Below, piece by piece: positions 1 through 12,076 of a DNA stretch of 64,000 nt. Positions within the stretch are counted from its first letter, which is position 1. Every line of letters begins with the position of its first letter. The position numbers and the translations under genes were made by a program. The notes under the pieces were generated by a model that worked only from the letters and a program-made list of their open reading frames with translations, was not told the origin of the DNA and made no database searches. The stretch lies in NCBI RefSeq assembly GCF_017168335.1, contig NZ_JABFAU010000011.1, positions 436,332 to 500,331 of the forward strand, given 5' to 3'. This DNA is from Rhodococcus sp. KRD162. GTDB lineage: Bacteria > Actinomycetota > Actinomycetes > Mycobacteriales > Mycobacteriaceae.

Positions 1-264
1 CAAGCGTGGATCGACATGACCGATGTGCGTTCGCAGTTCGCGCATGTCCACCCGTCCGAGGCGATGACCGAGCACGTGCACGACGCCGCGGGTGGGATGC
101 ACGACCGCGCCGAGCAGGCTCAGCAAAGTACTCTTGCCTGCGCCGTTGGCCCCGAGCAGCACCCAGTGTTCGCCCTCGTCGACCCGCATCGTCGCGTCGC
201 TGAGCAGGTGACGGCCACCGCGGACGAGATCGACTCGGTCGGCGAAGAGGACGGTGGTGTTCAC
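1..264 (-). CDS. ABC transporter ATP-binding protein (C-terminus cut by window edge)
   Basis: The first 88 codons of an ABC-type ATPase, running off the left edge. A Walker A motif GANGAGKST lies at residues 38-46, followed by a typical helix; the Q-loop, signature and Walker B would lie outside the window. The protein would hydrolyse ATP to drive a transporter or act as a stand-alone ABC protein; the substrate cannot be told. I chose the GTG at 264, giving MNTTVLFADRV. An in-frame GTG at 294 is possible, and neither has a clear ribosome site. It diverges from dapB across about 90 bp. Confidence 0.85.
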   Translation of the reverse strand, partial: MNTTVLFADRVDLVRGGRHLLSDATMRVDEGEHWVLLGANGAGKSTLLSLLGAVVHPTRGVVHVLGHRLGRVDMRELRTHIGHVDPRL

Positions 265-336
265 CGGTCGACCGTAGCTGCCGGTGCGTGCCACCGGGAA
301 AGTAGGCTTCGTGGTCGAAGGACCAGTGGACGATGA

Positions 337-1116
<780 letters not shown>

Positions 1117-1127
1117 GCTGATCGACG

Positions 1128-1586
1128 GTGAACAAAGCGACCAAAGTCGTCGCCATCATCGCGGTGATGGTGCTGATCCTCGGTTTCTATTTCTTCCTGC
1201 TCGGTCAGCGCGGTGTGACGCTGATCCAGAGCGGAGGCGCGGCGAGCATCTCGCTGGGGATCGGGGTTCTGCTGCTGCCGATCATCGGACTGTGGATCGT
1301 GTGGGCGACGCTCAAAGCAGGATTCGACCATCAGCGGTTGGCGTCGCGCATACGGGAGGAAGGTCTCGAACTCGACGTCGACGATCTCCCGCGGATGCCG
1401 TCGGGACGGATCGACCGCGATGCAGCCGACGAGCTGTTCCAACAGATCAAGGCCGAATGGGAGAAGGACCCGGACAACTGGCGAAGCTCGTACCGACTGG
1501 CTCGGGCCTACGACTATGCAGGCGACCGGGGACGCGCCCGCGAGACCATGAAACGCGCAGTGGCACTCGAACAAGCAGAACGCTGA
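1128..1586 (+). CDS. Conserved two-TM membrane protein with TPR-like tail (Rv2772c-like)
   Basis: A 152-residue protein of unknown function conserved next to dapB in mycolic-acid bacteria. Two hydrophobic segments, about residues 7-26 and 41-62, should span the membrane. The C-terminal part (about 115-150), with RLARAYDYAGDRGRARE, resembles one tetratricopeptide-type helical pair and is probably cytoplasmic. The start is a GTG 11 bases after the dapB stop. The position match to Rv2772c is from known gene order; the TPR reading is inference from the residue pattern. Role unknown. Confidence 0.85.
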   Translation: MNKATKVVAIIAVMVLILGFYFFLLGQRGVTLIQSGGAASISLGIGVLLLPIIGLWIVWATLKAGFDHQRLASRIREEGLELDVDDLPRMPSGRIDRDAADELFQQIKAEWEKDPDNWRSSYRLARAYDYAGDRGRARETMKRAVALEQAER

Positions 1587-1592
1587 CAGCGC

Positions 1593-2045
1593 ATGAGGCG
1601 CACTCTGCTGGTGGTTCACCACACCCCGAGCCCACTCACCCGAGAGCTGCTCGAGGCCGTTCTTTCCGGTGCACGTGATCCCGAGATCAGCGGTGTGGAC
1701 GTGCGTAGTGTGCCTGCCCTCGGTGCGACGATCCCGGATGTGCTCGGTGCCGACGGCTTCCTCTTCGGCACGCCCGCGAACTTCGGCTACATGAGCGGGG
1801 CGTTGAAGCACTTCTTCGACACCGTGTACTACCCATGCCTCGACGCGGTCGCCGGAAAGCCCTACAGCGCATGGATTCACGGCAACAACGACACAGTGGG
1901 TGCCGGTCGCGCCCTCGAAAGCATCGCCGCGGGGTGGGGCCTGGCACAGGTGTTCGGCACGGTACGCCTCGCCGAGGGCGGCAGAGATGCTCGCGAGCGG
2001 TGCTACGAATTGGGCGGCACAGTGGCCGCGGGATTGTCCGACTGA
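1593..2045 (+). CDS. Flavodoxin-like / NADPH-dependent FMN reductase family protein
   Basis: A 150-residue flavodoxin-fold protein, probably binding FMN in the cytoplasm. It begins with a Rossmann-type strand (RRTLLVVHH) and carries the diagnostic segment GTPANFGYMSG at residues 59-69, followed by HFFDTVYYPC, which in this superfamily contacts the flavin phosphate and isoalloxazine ring. It lies 6 bases after the membrane gene, completing the dapB cluster as the Rv2771c homologue. It may be an oxidoreductase of quinones or flavins; the substrate is unknown. Confidence 0.85.
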   Translation: MRRTLLVVHHTPSPLTRELLEAVLSGARDPEISGVDVRSVPALGATIPDVLGADGFLFGTPANFGYMSGALKHFFDTVYYPCLDAVAGKPYSAWIHGNNDTVGAGRALESIAAGWGLAQVFGTVRLAEGGRDARERCYELGGTVAAGLSD

Positions 2046-2061
2046 CGGCCAAGATCCGGGT

Positions 2062-2967
2062 ATGGATTGGGTCCGATATGACCGATTTCTTCCCGAGCGG
2101 TACCACTCGGCTTCTGCACACCGCCCGGAGCCGACCTACTGGACATGGAAAAATACGAGTGTCCATATCGCGCGAGCGTCTAGACCCGAATCGAAGGTTC
2201 GGGTGATTGCAGTGCACGGTGCCGGGGGATATTCCGGACTGCTGTGGCCCTACGCCGCTATCGCAGCGGCTGAGGGATTCGAGGTTCTGTGCCCCGATCT
2301 ACCGTTGTACGGAGATACCGACGTTCCCGATCCCTCGGCAGTTCGCTACCGAGACTGGATCGATCTCCTCTGTGACCTCGTCGTTGCGGAAAAGTCGAAG
2401 GACGACCGTCCTCTGATCCTTTTCGGCGCGAGCATGGGCGGGATGCTCGCCTATGAGGTGGCGCACCGAACGGCACTGGTGGACCGGGTTGTTGCCACGT
2501 GCTTGCTCGATCCATCGGATCCGGACGCCCGTCGGGCAGCAGCTCGATTTGCGGTACTCGGCGGGCCTGCTCCATGGCTGCTGCGTGCGTGCGCGGTCCC
2601 GGCCGGTCGGGTTCGTGTTCCCGTCAGGTGGATGGCGGACATGGCGAACATGAGCCTGAATTGCGAACTGTCCACCCTGTGCGCCGGAGACACCAAGGGT
2701 GGAGGCGTACGGGTTCCCGTCGGTTTTCTCGCCGACTACTTCGGTTACGCGCACGTCCGGCCGGAAAAGTACGATGGCCCACCGGTGTTGCTTGCCCATC
2801 CCGCCGAGGACCGATGGACGCCGCCGCACGTCAGTATCCGATTCCTGCAACGTATCCGGGCAGAGACCGCGATCGTGATGCTCGACGGGTGCGGTCATCT
2901 GCCAGTGGAGGAACCGGGCCTGACGCAGCTGGCCGACGCGCTGAGATCTGTCCTGAAAGACTACTGA
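2062..2967 (+). CDS. Alpha/beta hydrolase
   Basis: A 301-residue alpha/beta-hydrolase. The oxyanion strand VIAVHGAGG is at about 48-56, the nucleophile elbow GASMGG at 122-127 (Ser124), an acid candidate in AHPAEDRW and the catalytic histidine in CGHLPVEE near the C-terminus. The frame is open further upstream but would overlap the flavodoxin gene, so the ATG at 2062 (MDWVRYDRF), 17 bases after that stop, is preferred. Substrate unknown: esterase, lipase or hydrolase of a small acyl compound are all possible. It converges with the next gene, leaving one base between stops. Confidence 0.85.
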   Translation: MDWVRYDRFLPERYHSASAHRPEPTYWTWKNTSVHIARASRPESKVRVIAVHGAGGYSGLLWPYAAIAAAEGFEVLCPDLPLYGDTDVPDPSAVRYRDWIDLLCDLVVAEKSKDDRPLILFGASMGGMLAYEVAHRTALVDRVVATCLLDPSDPDARRAAARFAVLGGPAPWLLRACAVPAGRVRVPVRWMADMANMSLNCELSTLCAGDTKGGGVRVPVGFLADYFGYAHVRPEKYDGPPVLLAHPAEDRWTPPHVSIRFLQRIRAETAIVMLDGCGHLPVEEPGLTQLADALRSVLKDY

Positions 2968-2968
2968 C

Positions 2969-3421
2969 TCAATCGGAATCAGCGGGGGAGTCCGGGCGCA
3001 GAATGTCATCGGCAGGGATCGGCAGTGGTATCTCGAGTAGACGCTCCGGCCAACTCGGGTACGCGGGCCGGATCCAGACTCGATTGTCGTCGAGTTGGGT
3101 CATCAGTACCCGCCGCCATTGCCAATCATCCTGCGGTGCAATCAGATCGGTTTCCGGTGCGAGCGGCAACGGCGCTTTGGTCCAGTGCGGTGCCGACAGT
3201 GATGCCAGCCCACGCTCTTCGAGGTGAGCGACGGCTGTCTCGATCGGAACGCCCTGTGCAACAGTGATCCCAACGGGGTTGACGGCATCGACCAGATATC
3301 CTTCTTCTTGTTCGTCGAGCGGTGCCGATGCGTGCGATCGATGGGCCACGGTCCACCCGATCACCTCGCCGTCCGAGGCTCGCTTCACCGGCAATCTGCT
3401 GCGCCACCGCTCGATATCCAC
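2969..3421 (-). CDS. Conserved hypothetical protein
   Basis: A 150-residue protein I do not recognise. The N-terminus MDIERWRSRLPVKRASDG is followed by a strand-rich region with GEVIGWTVAHRS, a middle segment EEGYLVDAVNPVGITVAQG and a Pro-rich acidic end. No membrane segment or signal peptide is visible. The GTG at 3421 has GGAG three bases upstream; a TTG further upstream is possible. It shares no spacer with the converging hydrolase gene, so the two transcripts probably overlap at their ends. Confidence 0.7.
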   Translation of the reverse strand: MDIERWRSRLPVKRASDGEVIGWTVAHRSHASAPLDEQEEGYLVDAVNPVGITVAQGVPIETAVAHLEERGLASLSAPHWTKAPLPLAPETDLIAPQDDWQWRRVLMTQLDDNRVWIRPAYPSWPERLLEIPLPIPADDILRPDSPADSD

Positions 3422-3571
3422 TGGCTCCAGAATACGCGCGCCTAGGATACGAAGCCGATGTTGTGAGTTCGGGGAAGAAACTATCCTGATTGTGAGCAAG
3501 CAGGGTGGTTCTCGTGTTTGACTGCACGCAATAGTTGATCTTTCTACCGCTCTCGATTCCAAGGGATTTCG

Positions 3572-4942
3572 ATGACCCTCCCCATGCTCGACCGCTCCGC
3601 AATAGTGGCCACGCCCGAGTGGAGCCGCTGGTTGATACCGCCGGCAGCCCTGTCCATCCACCTCGCGATCGGCTCTGCATACGCCTGGAGCGTGTTCAAG
3701 AACGCCATCTCGCAACCGGAAGCCCTCGGGCTCAGCGGCACCGTCACCGCCATACCGTTCCAGCTCGCCATCGTGATGCTCGGCCTGTCCGCCGCGATCT
3801 TCGGAACCCGCGTCGAGAAGAACGGTCCACGCTGGGCGATGGCCGTCTCACTGGTCTTCTTCGTATCGGGTCTGCTGATCTCCGCGCTCGGCATGGCGCT
3901 CGGGCAGTTCTGGTTGGTGATCTTCGGCTACGGGTTCGTCGGTGGCATCGGCCTCGGCATCGGCTACATCTCACCCGTCTCCACGCTGATGAAGTGGTTC
4001 CCGGACCGGCCGGGAATGGCCACCGGCATCGCCATCATGGGATTCGGCGGCGGCGCTCTCATCGCGTCACCGCTCACCAGCCAGCTGATGATCAACTTCG
4101 GCGGCTTCACCGACGGTTCGATCGCCAAGACGTTCCTCACCCTCGGCGTGGGATACGCCGTCTTCATGGCGTTGGGTGTCGTGCTCATCAGAGTCCCCGC
4201 CGAGGGCTGGACCCCGGCAGGCTGGACCCCGCCTGCGGCATCGGCGATGGTGTCCCGGCACAACGTCTCGGCCGCCAATGCCGTCAAGACCCCGCAGTTC
4301 TGGCTGCTGTGGGTTGTGCTGTGCTTCAACGTCACTGCCGGGATCGGCATTCTGGAGCGCGGCTCGGGCATCTACCAGGATTTCTTCCCCGACGCGACCT
4401 CGCCGCAGGCGCTGGCCGCTGCCGCCGCAGGCTTCGTCGCCTTCCTCTCGCTGACCAACATGATCGGCCGGTTCATCTGGTCCTCGGTCTCCGATCTGGT
4501 GGGCCGCAAGAACATCTACCGGCTGTACCTGGGCGTCGGCGCACTGCTGTACCTGTACATCGCCGTGTTCACCAATACCAACAAGGTCTTGTTCCTGGTG
4601 TCGGCACTGCTGATCCTGTCGTTCTACGGCGCGGGATTCGCCACCGTTCCCGCCTACCTGAAGGATCTTTTCGGCACGTACCAAGTGGGTGCGATCCATG
4701 GCCGACTGCTCACCGCGTGGTCGGTTGCCGGGGTCCTGGGGCCACTGATCGTCAACGCGATCGCCGACGCCGGAGAGCCGGGAACCACTGCTCGGTACCT
4801 TCCGGCCTTCTACGTGATGATCGGGTTGCTCGTCGTCGGCTTCCTGGCGAACGAAGCGATCAAGCCGGTGGCCGAGAAGTTTCACGAGCCCGATTCGGCC
4901 GTCACCGCAGACACCACGACCTCGACGGGAGCACAGTCATGA
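3572..4942 (+). CDS. OFA-type MFS transporter (oxalate/formate antiporter family)
   Basis: A 456-residue major-facilitator protein with about twelve membrane segments in the inner membrane. The N-terminal region (LSIHLAIGSAYAWSVFKNAI) and the glycine-rich helix near RPGMATGIAIMGFGGG are typical of the oxalate:formate antiporter family, which moves small carboxylates. AAGGGA lies 7 bases before the ATG. It is followed, with an ATGA overlap, by a 38-residue membrane peptide that appears to be its partner. The substrate cannot be read from sequence; formate, oxalate, lactate or another monocarboxylate are options. Confidence 0.9.
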   Translation: MTLPMLDRSAIVATPEWSRWLIPPAALSIHLAIGSAYAWSVFKNAISQPEALGLSGTVTAIPFQLAIVMLGLSAAIFGTRVEKNGPRWAMAVSLVFFVSGLLISALGMALGQFWLVIFGYGFVGGIGLGIGYISPVSTLMKWFPDRPGMATGIAIMGFGGGALIASPLTSQLMINFGGFTDGSIAKTFLTLGVGYAVFMALGVVLIRVPAEGWTPAGWTPPAASAMVSRHNVSAANAVKTPQFWLLWVVLCFNVTAGIGILERGSGIYQDFFPDATSPQALAAAAAGFVAFLSLTNMIGRFIWSSVSDLVGRKNIYRLYLGVGALLYLYIAVFTNTNKVLFLVSALLILSFYGAGFATVPAYLKDLFGTYQVGAIHGRLLTAWSVAGVLGPLIVNAIADAGEPGTTARYLPAFYVMIGLLVVGFLANEAIKPVAEKFHEPDSAVTADTTTSTGAQS

Positions 4943-5055
4943 GCGGCGGGCAGATGCGGGTGACGATGACAGTCGCCTGGTTGTGGGTGACCGTTCCGTT
5001 CGCGTACGGAGTGTACGAACTCGTCCTGAAGGCGAAGAACCTCTTCGGTTCCTGA
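4939..5055 (+). CDS. MFS transporter small subunit-like peptide
   Basis: A 38-residue protein (MSGGQMRVTMTVAWLWVTV...) starting at an ATG that overlaps the MFS stop codon (ATGA), so translation is probably coupled. It has one hydrophobic segment, about residues 11-27, then a basic tail ending NLFGS. Short proteins of this kind beside OFA carriers are annotated as MFS transporter small subunits; whether they are needed for assembly or activity is not established to my knowledge. Coupling and the single TM are seen directly; the partnership is inference. Confidence 0.8.
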   Translation: MSGGQMRVTMTVAWLWVTVPFAYGVYELVLKAKNLFGS

Positions 5056-5078
5056 TGGATCGTGTCGGTGGGGCGTGA

Positions 5079-5084
5079 CAGGCT
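5079..5084 (+). promoter_or_regulatory. Possible -10 box (CAGGCT) of the YcaQ-like gene
   Basis: CAGGCT ends six bases before the ATG at 5091, the same geometry as the TANNNT boxes elsewhere in the window but with C at position one. It would give a leaderless transcript. Confidence 0.35.
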
Positions 5085-5090
5085 TGGCCG

Positions 5091-6302
5091 ATGCGAGAGA
5101 TGAGTGCCGCTGCGGCTCGTCGCACTGCGTTGGGTGCCCAAGGACTGGCATCGACGCGTTCACGGACGCGTCCGGCGAGCAGAGCGGCCGTTCACCGTGC
5201 CATCGACACCACCGGTCTGTTGCAGATCGACTCGGTGTCGGTGGTGGTCCGCGCGCACTACGCACCGGTGTTCAGTCGGGTCGGTGCCTACGATCGAACG
5301 ATCGTGGACGATGCCGCATGGGCGGACTCCACGCGACGCCCCCGCAGGTTGGTCGAGTACTGGGCTCACGAGGCTGCACTTGTGCCGGTAGAAGACTGGC
5401 CACTCATGCGATGGCGCATGGAGTTGTATCGACACGGTCGGTGGGGTGGAGCGGCTCGAATCCTCGACCGTGAACCCACTCTGGTGGACGATGTTCTGGC
5501 TGTGATCGAAGATCGTGGCGCGAGCAGCGCAGGCGAGATCGAGAAGCATCTCGATCTCGACACACCCGGGCGCAAGGGCCCCTGGTGGGACCGGAGCGAT
5601 GTCAAGGTCGTCTGCGAGCAACTCTTCGCAGCGGGAGTGGTGAGCGTGCCTGCGCGAACCGGGTTCGTTCGTCAGTACGAACTCAGCGAGCGGGTGCTTC
5701 CCGACAGCGTGCTGCGCAGGCGGGTCGACGAATCCGATGCGGTGCGTGCGCTGGTCGAAAAGTCATCTCGTGCATTGGGAATCGGCACCGAGCCGGACCT
5801 GCGTGACTACTACCGCCTTTCGCAGAAGCAGACCAAGTCGGCGATCGCGGATCTGGTCGAGGACGGCGTCCTCGACCAAGTATCGGTGCGAGGGTGGAAT
5901 GCACCGGCCTACATACACAGCGAAGCCCGAACACCGCGTACCGCGACCGCTGCCGCCCTGTTGTGCCCGTTCGATCCGATGATCTTCTTTCGTCCACGGG
6001 TGGAGCGAATCTTCGGCTTCCACTACCGCATCGAGATCTACACGCCGCAGCACAAGCGAATTCACGGCTATTACGTATTCCCCTTTCTGCTCGACGGGCA
6101 CCTGGTGGCACGAGTCGACTTGAAGGCTGTGCGGGCGCGGTCGGAGCTGCACGTCATCGCGGCGTACATCGAGGGGGACCGCGACGCCGGCACGATTGCT
6201 CCCCGTTTGCGCGAGGTTCTTCACGAGATGGCGCAGTGGCTCGAACTCGAACGCGTCGTGGTGGGGGACAGGGGAGACCTGGTCGACGCGTTACGACGAT
6301 GA
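5091..6302 (+). CDS. Winged-helix YcaQ/AlkX-like DNA glycosylase
   Basis: A 403-residue HTH_42-family protein. Characterised relatives (AlkZ in Streptomyces, YcaQ/AlkX in Escherichia coli) are DNA glycosylases that unhook interstrand crosslinks or remove bulky alkylated bases. The catalytic-loop signature QID at residues 45-47 ([11 protein letters not shown]) fits the Q-hydrophobic-D form I associate with the YcaQ branch. YWAHEA, an internal winged-helix region and [17 protein letters not shown] near 310-325 are family hallmarks. The stop overlaps the zwf start (ATGA). Activity is inferred from family only. Confidence 0.85.
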   Translation: MREMSAAAARRTALGAQGLASTRSRTRPASRAAVHRAIDTTGLLQIDSVSVVVRAHYAPVFSRVGAYDRTIVDDAAWADSTRRPRRLVEYWAHEAALVPVEDWPLMRWRMELYRHGRWGGAARILDREPTLVDDVLAVIEDRGASSAGEIEKHLDLDTPGRKGPWWDRSDVKVVCEQLFAAGVVSVPARTGFVRQYELSERVLPDSVLRRRVDESDAVRALVEKSSRALGIGTEPDLRDYYRLSQKQTKSAIADLVEDGVLDQVSVRGWNAPAYIHSEARTPRTATAAALLCPFDPMIFFRPRVERIFGFHYRIEIYTPQHKRIHGYYVFPFLLDGHLVARVDLKAVRARSELHVIAAYIEGDRDAGTIAPRLREVLHEMAQWLELERVVVGDRGDLVDALRR

Positions 6303-7822
6303 TTCACTCGGCTGAATCGGAGGCCACCGATGTGCGCTCGGCGAGAAACGATGCCAGTATTTCCAGTGTGACTTCACGCCGGACCGAGACCGTCTCCGAA
6401 CTTCCGCCCCAGGTGGTCGTGCTGTTCGGCGCGACCGGAGACCTGGCCAAACGCAAACTCCTGTCCGGGATGATGCACCTGGCACTGTCCGATCTGGCAC
6501 CGAACATCCGGGTAGTGGGCACCTCGCTCGAAGAGATGTCCACCGAGGAATTCCGTACGCTCGCGCGCGAATCGATCAACGAGTTCTCCAGTCGTAAGGT
6601 CGGCGACGAGCAATGGCGACAGTTCGCCTCGCGGTTGACCTATGTTTCGCAGAAAGCCGGACCGGCAGCGCTGGGTCAAGCGGTTGCCGAAGCCGAGATC
6701 GACCTGGGCGGGAGCGTACGCAGGTTGCACTACCTGTCCGTTCCACCGAGAGCAGCGCTGGCAGTGGTGGATACGCTCGCGTCCGCCGATCTGGTGAAGC
6801 GCTCACGGATCGTCATGGAGAAGCCGTTCGGTACCGATCTCGAGAGCGCGATCGCATTGAACGCTCGGGTACACGAAACATTCGACGAGGATCAGATCTT
6901 TCGAATCGATCACTTCCTCGGCAAGGAGCCGGCGCAGAACATTCTGGCCTTCCGTTTCGCCAACGGGCTCTTCGAGCCGATCTGGAACCGCAACTTCATC
7001 GACCACGTACAGATCGACATACCCGAGAAGCTCGGTTTGGACGGCAGAGCTGGATTCTACGAATCCACCGGTGCCTACAAGGACATGGTCGTCACTCACC
7101 TGTTCCAGGTGCTCGCGTTCATGGCAATGGAACCGCCCACGGCCCTCGAACCCCGCGCGATCGGCGAGGAGAAGAACAAAGTATTCAGATCCATGGTGCC
7201 GCTGGACCCGAAAAACGTTGTCCGAGGTCAATATACGGGGTATCGGTCCGAGGAGGGAGTAGCTCCCGATTCCGATACCGACACCTTCGTCGCACTCAAA
7301 TGCGAGATCGACAACTGGCGCTGGGCAGGCGTGCCGTTCTACCTCCGCAGCGGCAAACGTCTCGCCGAAGGACAGCGCATCATCTCCATCGCGTTTCGCG
7401 AACCACCCAAGTCCATGTTCCCGGCGGGCTCCGGTGTCGGTGCGCAGGGCCCCGACCACCTGACCTTCGACCTCGCGGACGCATCGAAGGTGTCGCTGTC
7501 GTTCTACGGCAAACGACCGGGACCCGGTATGCGCCTGGACAAACTGAGCATGCAGTTCGCGATCCAGGAAACCGAACGTGTCGGAGATGTCCTCGAAGCC
7601 TACGAACGGCTGATCCTCGACGCCATGTACGGCGATCACACGCTGTTCACCACCGCCGAGGGCATCGAAAGGCTGTGGCAGGTATCGGAGCCGTTGTTGG
7701 CCGATCCGCCGCCGGTGCGCTTGTACTCACCAGGATCCTGGGGTCCCAACGCCATCCATCAACTCATCGCTCCACATGCGTGGCGGTTGCCGTTCGAGCG
7801 CGAGTGGCGCGAGAAGAAGTAG
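6299..7822 (+). CDS. zwf: Glucose-6-phosphate dehydrogenase
   Basis: Oxidises glucose 6-phosphate to 6-phosphogluconolactone while reducing NADP+, the entry to the oxidative pentose phosphate pathway. The 507-residue protein has the dinucleotide motif [10 protein letters not shown] at 44-53, EKPFGTD, and the active-site signature RIDHFLGKE at about 202-210 (His-Phe instead of the commoner His-Tyr). The ATG at 6299 overlaps the preceding stop, giving about 30 residues before the fold; a start closer to residue 25-30 is possible. Coupling to a DNA-repair-like gene is unusual and may be only positional. Confidence 0.95.
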   Translation: MIHSAESEATDVRSARNDASISSVTSRRTETVSELPPQVVVLFGATGDLAKRKLLSGMMHLALSDLAPNIRVVGTSLEEMSTEEFRTLARESINEFSSRKVGDEQWRQFASRLTYVSQKAGPAALGQAVAEAEIDLGGSVRRLHYLSVPPRAALAVVDTLASADLVKRSRIVMEKPFGTDLESAIALNARVHETFDEDQIFRIDHFLGKEPAQNILAFRFANGLFEPIWNRNFIDHVQIDIPEKLGLDGRAGFYESTGAYKDMVVTHLFQVLAFMAMEPPTALEPRAIGEEKNKVFRSMVPLDPKNVVRGQYTGYRSEEGVAPDSDTDTFVALKCEIDNWRWAGVPFYLRSGKRLAEGQRIISIAFREPPKSMFPAGSGVGAQGPDHLTFDLADASKVSLSFYGKRPGPGMRLDKLSMQFAIQETERVGDVLEAYERLILDAMYGDHTLFTTAEGIERLWQVSEPLLADPPPVRLYSPGSWGPNAIHQLIAPHAWRLPFEREWREKK

Positions 7823-7855
7823 GTGCCCCCCGGAGGACTCGGTCGTTCCAGCCGG

Positions 7856-8329
7856 TCAGTTGTTCCAGCCGCGGTCCTTGCGCATCTGCTCGCGCAGTGC
7901 ACCCTGAACCGCCTGTGACAACCAGGAATTGAGGGATACTCCGCTGTTGTTCGCGGCGTCCTCTGCGCGCTCCTTGATCTGCTCGACCAGTCGCAACGTC
8001 ACTCGACGAACCTCTCCTGAGACATCGTCCATCGTCGGGTAGTCCTCGGCTGCGGCTGCCTCCGATTCGCCCGAGTCCACGGTCGGGAGATCGCGTCGAA
8101 CATCGGCATGCGCCCGGGCGCCGTCGAGACGAACGGTCACGGTGTGGCCGTCCAGGTCGTTGGAGATCTCGGCCGCGAAATCGGACAGCGCGGTCAACAA
8201 CATCAATCGGGCCGAGGCCTCGGCAGTCTTGCCGAGCGCCTCGGCCGTCTGCCGAGTGTGCTCGTCGCCCAGGGCTGCGGCGGCCAGAAGATCGGTACGA
8301 AGCGTCTCGGTGTACTTGTCGAGTTCCAT
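7856..8329 (-). CDS. Ribbon-helix-helix (HicB/Arc-like) DNA-binding protein
   Basis: A 157-residue protein with a helical N-terminal half (1-58), a strand segment HTVTVRLDG (62-70), an acidic low-complexity linker (80-104) and a C-terminal ribbon-helix-helix at 108-148 (RRVTLRLVEQIKER, then GVSLNSWLSQAVQ). That C-terminus matches the DNA-binding part of HicB-type antitoxins, but no HicA-like toxin gene is adjacent. It diverges from thyX, and the 75 bp just upstream hold six or seven TGACGCCA-like half-sites about 11 bp apart, which suggests it is a regulator of itself and perhaps of thyX. Targets are inference. Confidence 0.75.
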   Translation of the reverse strand: MELDKYTETLRTDLLAAAALGDEHTRQTAEALGKTAEASARLMLLTALSDFAAEISNDLDGHTVTVRLDGARAHADVRRDLPTVDSGESEAAAAEDYPTMDDVSGEVRRVTLRLVEQIKERAEDAANNSGVSLNSWLSQAVQGALREQMRKDRGWNN

Positions 8330-8403
8330 GACGCCAGTGTGACGCCATAGATGACGTCAGTCAAGGCAGTCGAGTGGCGTCCGGTGACGGCATCATGGCG
8401 TCA
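8329..8403. promoter_or_regulatory. Phased array of TGACGCCA-type half-sites (putative operator)
   Basis: Half-sites lie at 8329-8336 (TGACGCCA), 8340-8347 (TGACGCCA), 8352-8359 (TGACGTCA, palindromic), 8375-8382 (TGGCGTCC), 8385-8392 (TGACGGCA) and 8396-8403 (TGGCGTCA), with a weak copy at 8361-8368 (TCAAGGCA). Start-to-start spacing is 10-12 bp, one helical turn. The array fills the gap between the ribbon-helix-helix start codon and the thyX -35 region. Array geometry is seen directly; binding by that protein is inference. Confidence 0.65.
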
Positions 8404-8406
8404 ACT

Positions 8407-8437
8407 TTGGTCGAATCGGGGGGACCGCACTTACTGT
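8407..8437 (+). promoter_or_regulatory. thyX promoter (TTGGTC / TACTGT), probably leaderless
   Basis: TTGGTC at 8407-8412 and TACTGT at 8432-8437, 19 bp apart. The -10 box ends six bases before the GTG at 8444, so transcription could begin on the start codon. Confidence 0.5.
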
Positions 8438-8443
8438 TGTGCG

Positions 8444-9223
8444 GTGTCGAGTGAAAACGAAGGTAGAGCAGCGCCCCGAACGGTGACACTGAACGTGCAG
8501 TTGGTTGCCCGGACCGAGTTCACACCGCCGACGGACATTCCGTGGGAGACCGATGCGGACGGTGGGCAGGCGCTCGTCGAGTTCGCCGGGCGGGCGTGCT
8601 ACCAGAGCTGGTCCAAACCCAATCCGCGCACCGCCACCAATGCGTCGTATCTGCGTCACCTGCTCGACGTCGGACACCTGTCGGTCCTCGAACACGCGAG
8701 CGTGAGCTTCTACATCACCGGGATATCGCGCTCGTGTACCCACGAGTTGATTCGGCATCGGCATTTCTCGTACTCCCAACTCTCCCAGCGCTTCGTCCCC
8801 GAACACGACGCACACGTCGTCGTTCCGCCTGCGGTGGAAGGGGATCCCGAGCTCGAGGCGCTGTTCGCGTCCGCTACCGAGGCCAGTCGCGCCGCGTACA
8901 CCGAACTGCTCAGCGCACTCGAGGGGAAACTGGAGTCGGTCACCAATGCTGCATTGCGCGGAAAGCAGGCGCGGCAGGCCGCGAGGTCGGTGCTGCCCAA
9001 TGCCACCGAGACGCGGGTGGTGGTGAGCGGCAACTATCGGGCATGGCGACATTTCGTCTCGATGCGTGCCTCCGAGCACGCGGACGTAGAAATTCGCCGC
9101 GTTGCCGTCGAATGTCTGCGTAAGCTGGTGGACGTGGCGCCGGACGTGTTCGGTGACTTCGAGATCTCGACGCTGCCCGACGGCACCGAAGTGGCCCGCA
9201 GTCCGTTCGTCACCGAGGTCTAG
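8444..9223 (+). CDS. thyX: FAD-dependent thymidylate synthase
   Basis: ThyX methylates dUMP to dTMP using methylene-tetrahydrofolate and FAD. The ThyX motif [13 protein letters not shown], about residues 105-117, matches the mycobacterial form, and [30 protein letters not shown] and NYRAWRHF are family blocks. The 259-residue length assumes the GTG at 8444, favoured by a TACTGT box six bases upstream; an in-frame GTG at 8483 would align more closely with the M. tuberculosis N-terminus. The order thyX-dapA-rnj is as in mycobacteria. Confidence 0.97.
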   Translation: MSSENEGRAAPRTVTLNVQLVARTEFTPPTDIPWETDADGGQALVEFAGRACYQSWSKPNPRTATNASYLRHLLDVGHLSVLEHASVSFYITGISRSCTHELIRHRHFSYSQLSQRFVPEHDAHVVVPPAVEGDPELEALFASATEASRAAYTELLSALEGKLESVTNAALRGKQARQAARSVLPNATETRVVVSGNYRAWRHFVSMRASEHADVEIRRVAVECLRKLVDVAPDVFGDFEISTLPDGTEVARSPFVTEV

Positions 9224-9288
9224 CGGCGAGGCACGGTCGTCGCAGGTACCGGGTATCCCCGCTGCGCAGGAGTGGGCAAAGCACCGGG

Positions 9289-12071
<2,783 letters not shown>

Positions 12072-12076
12072 ACCTG

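Noticed and set aside
7856..8329. HicAB-type toxin-antitoxin module
   Set aside because: Only a HicB-like DNA-binding domain is present; neighbours are zwf and thyX and no small toxin ORF is visible.
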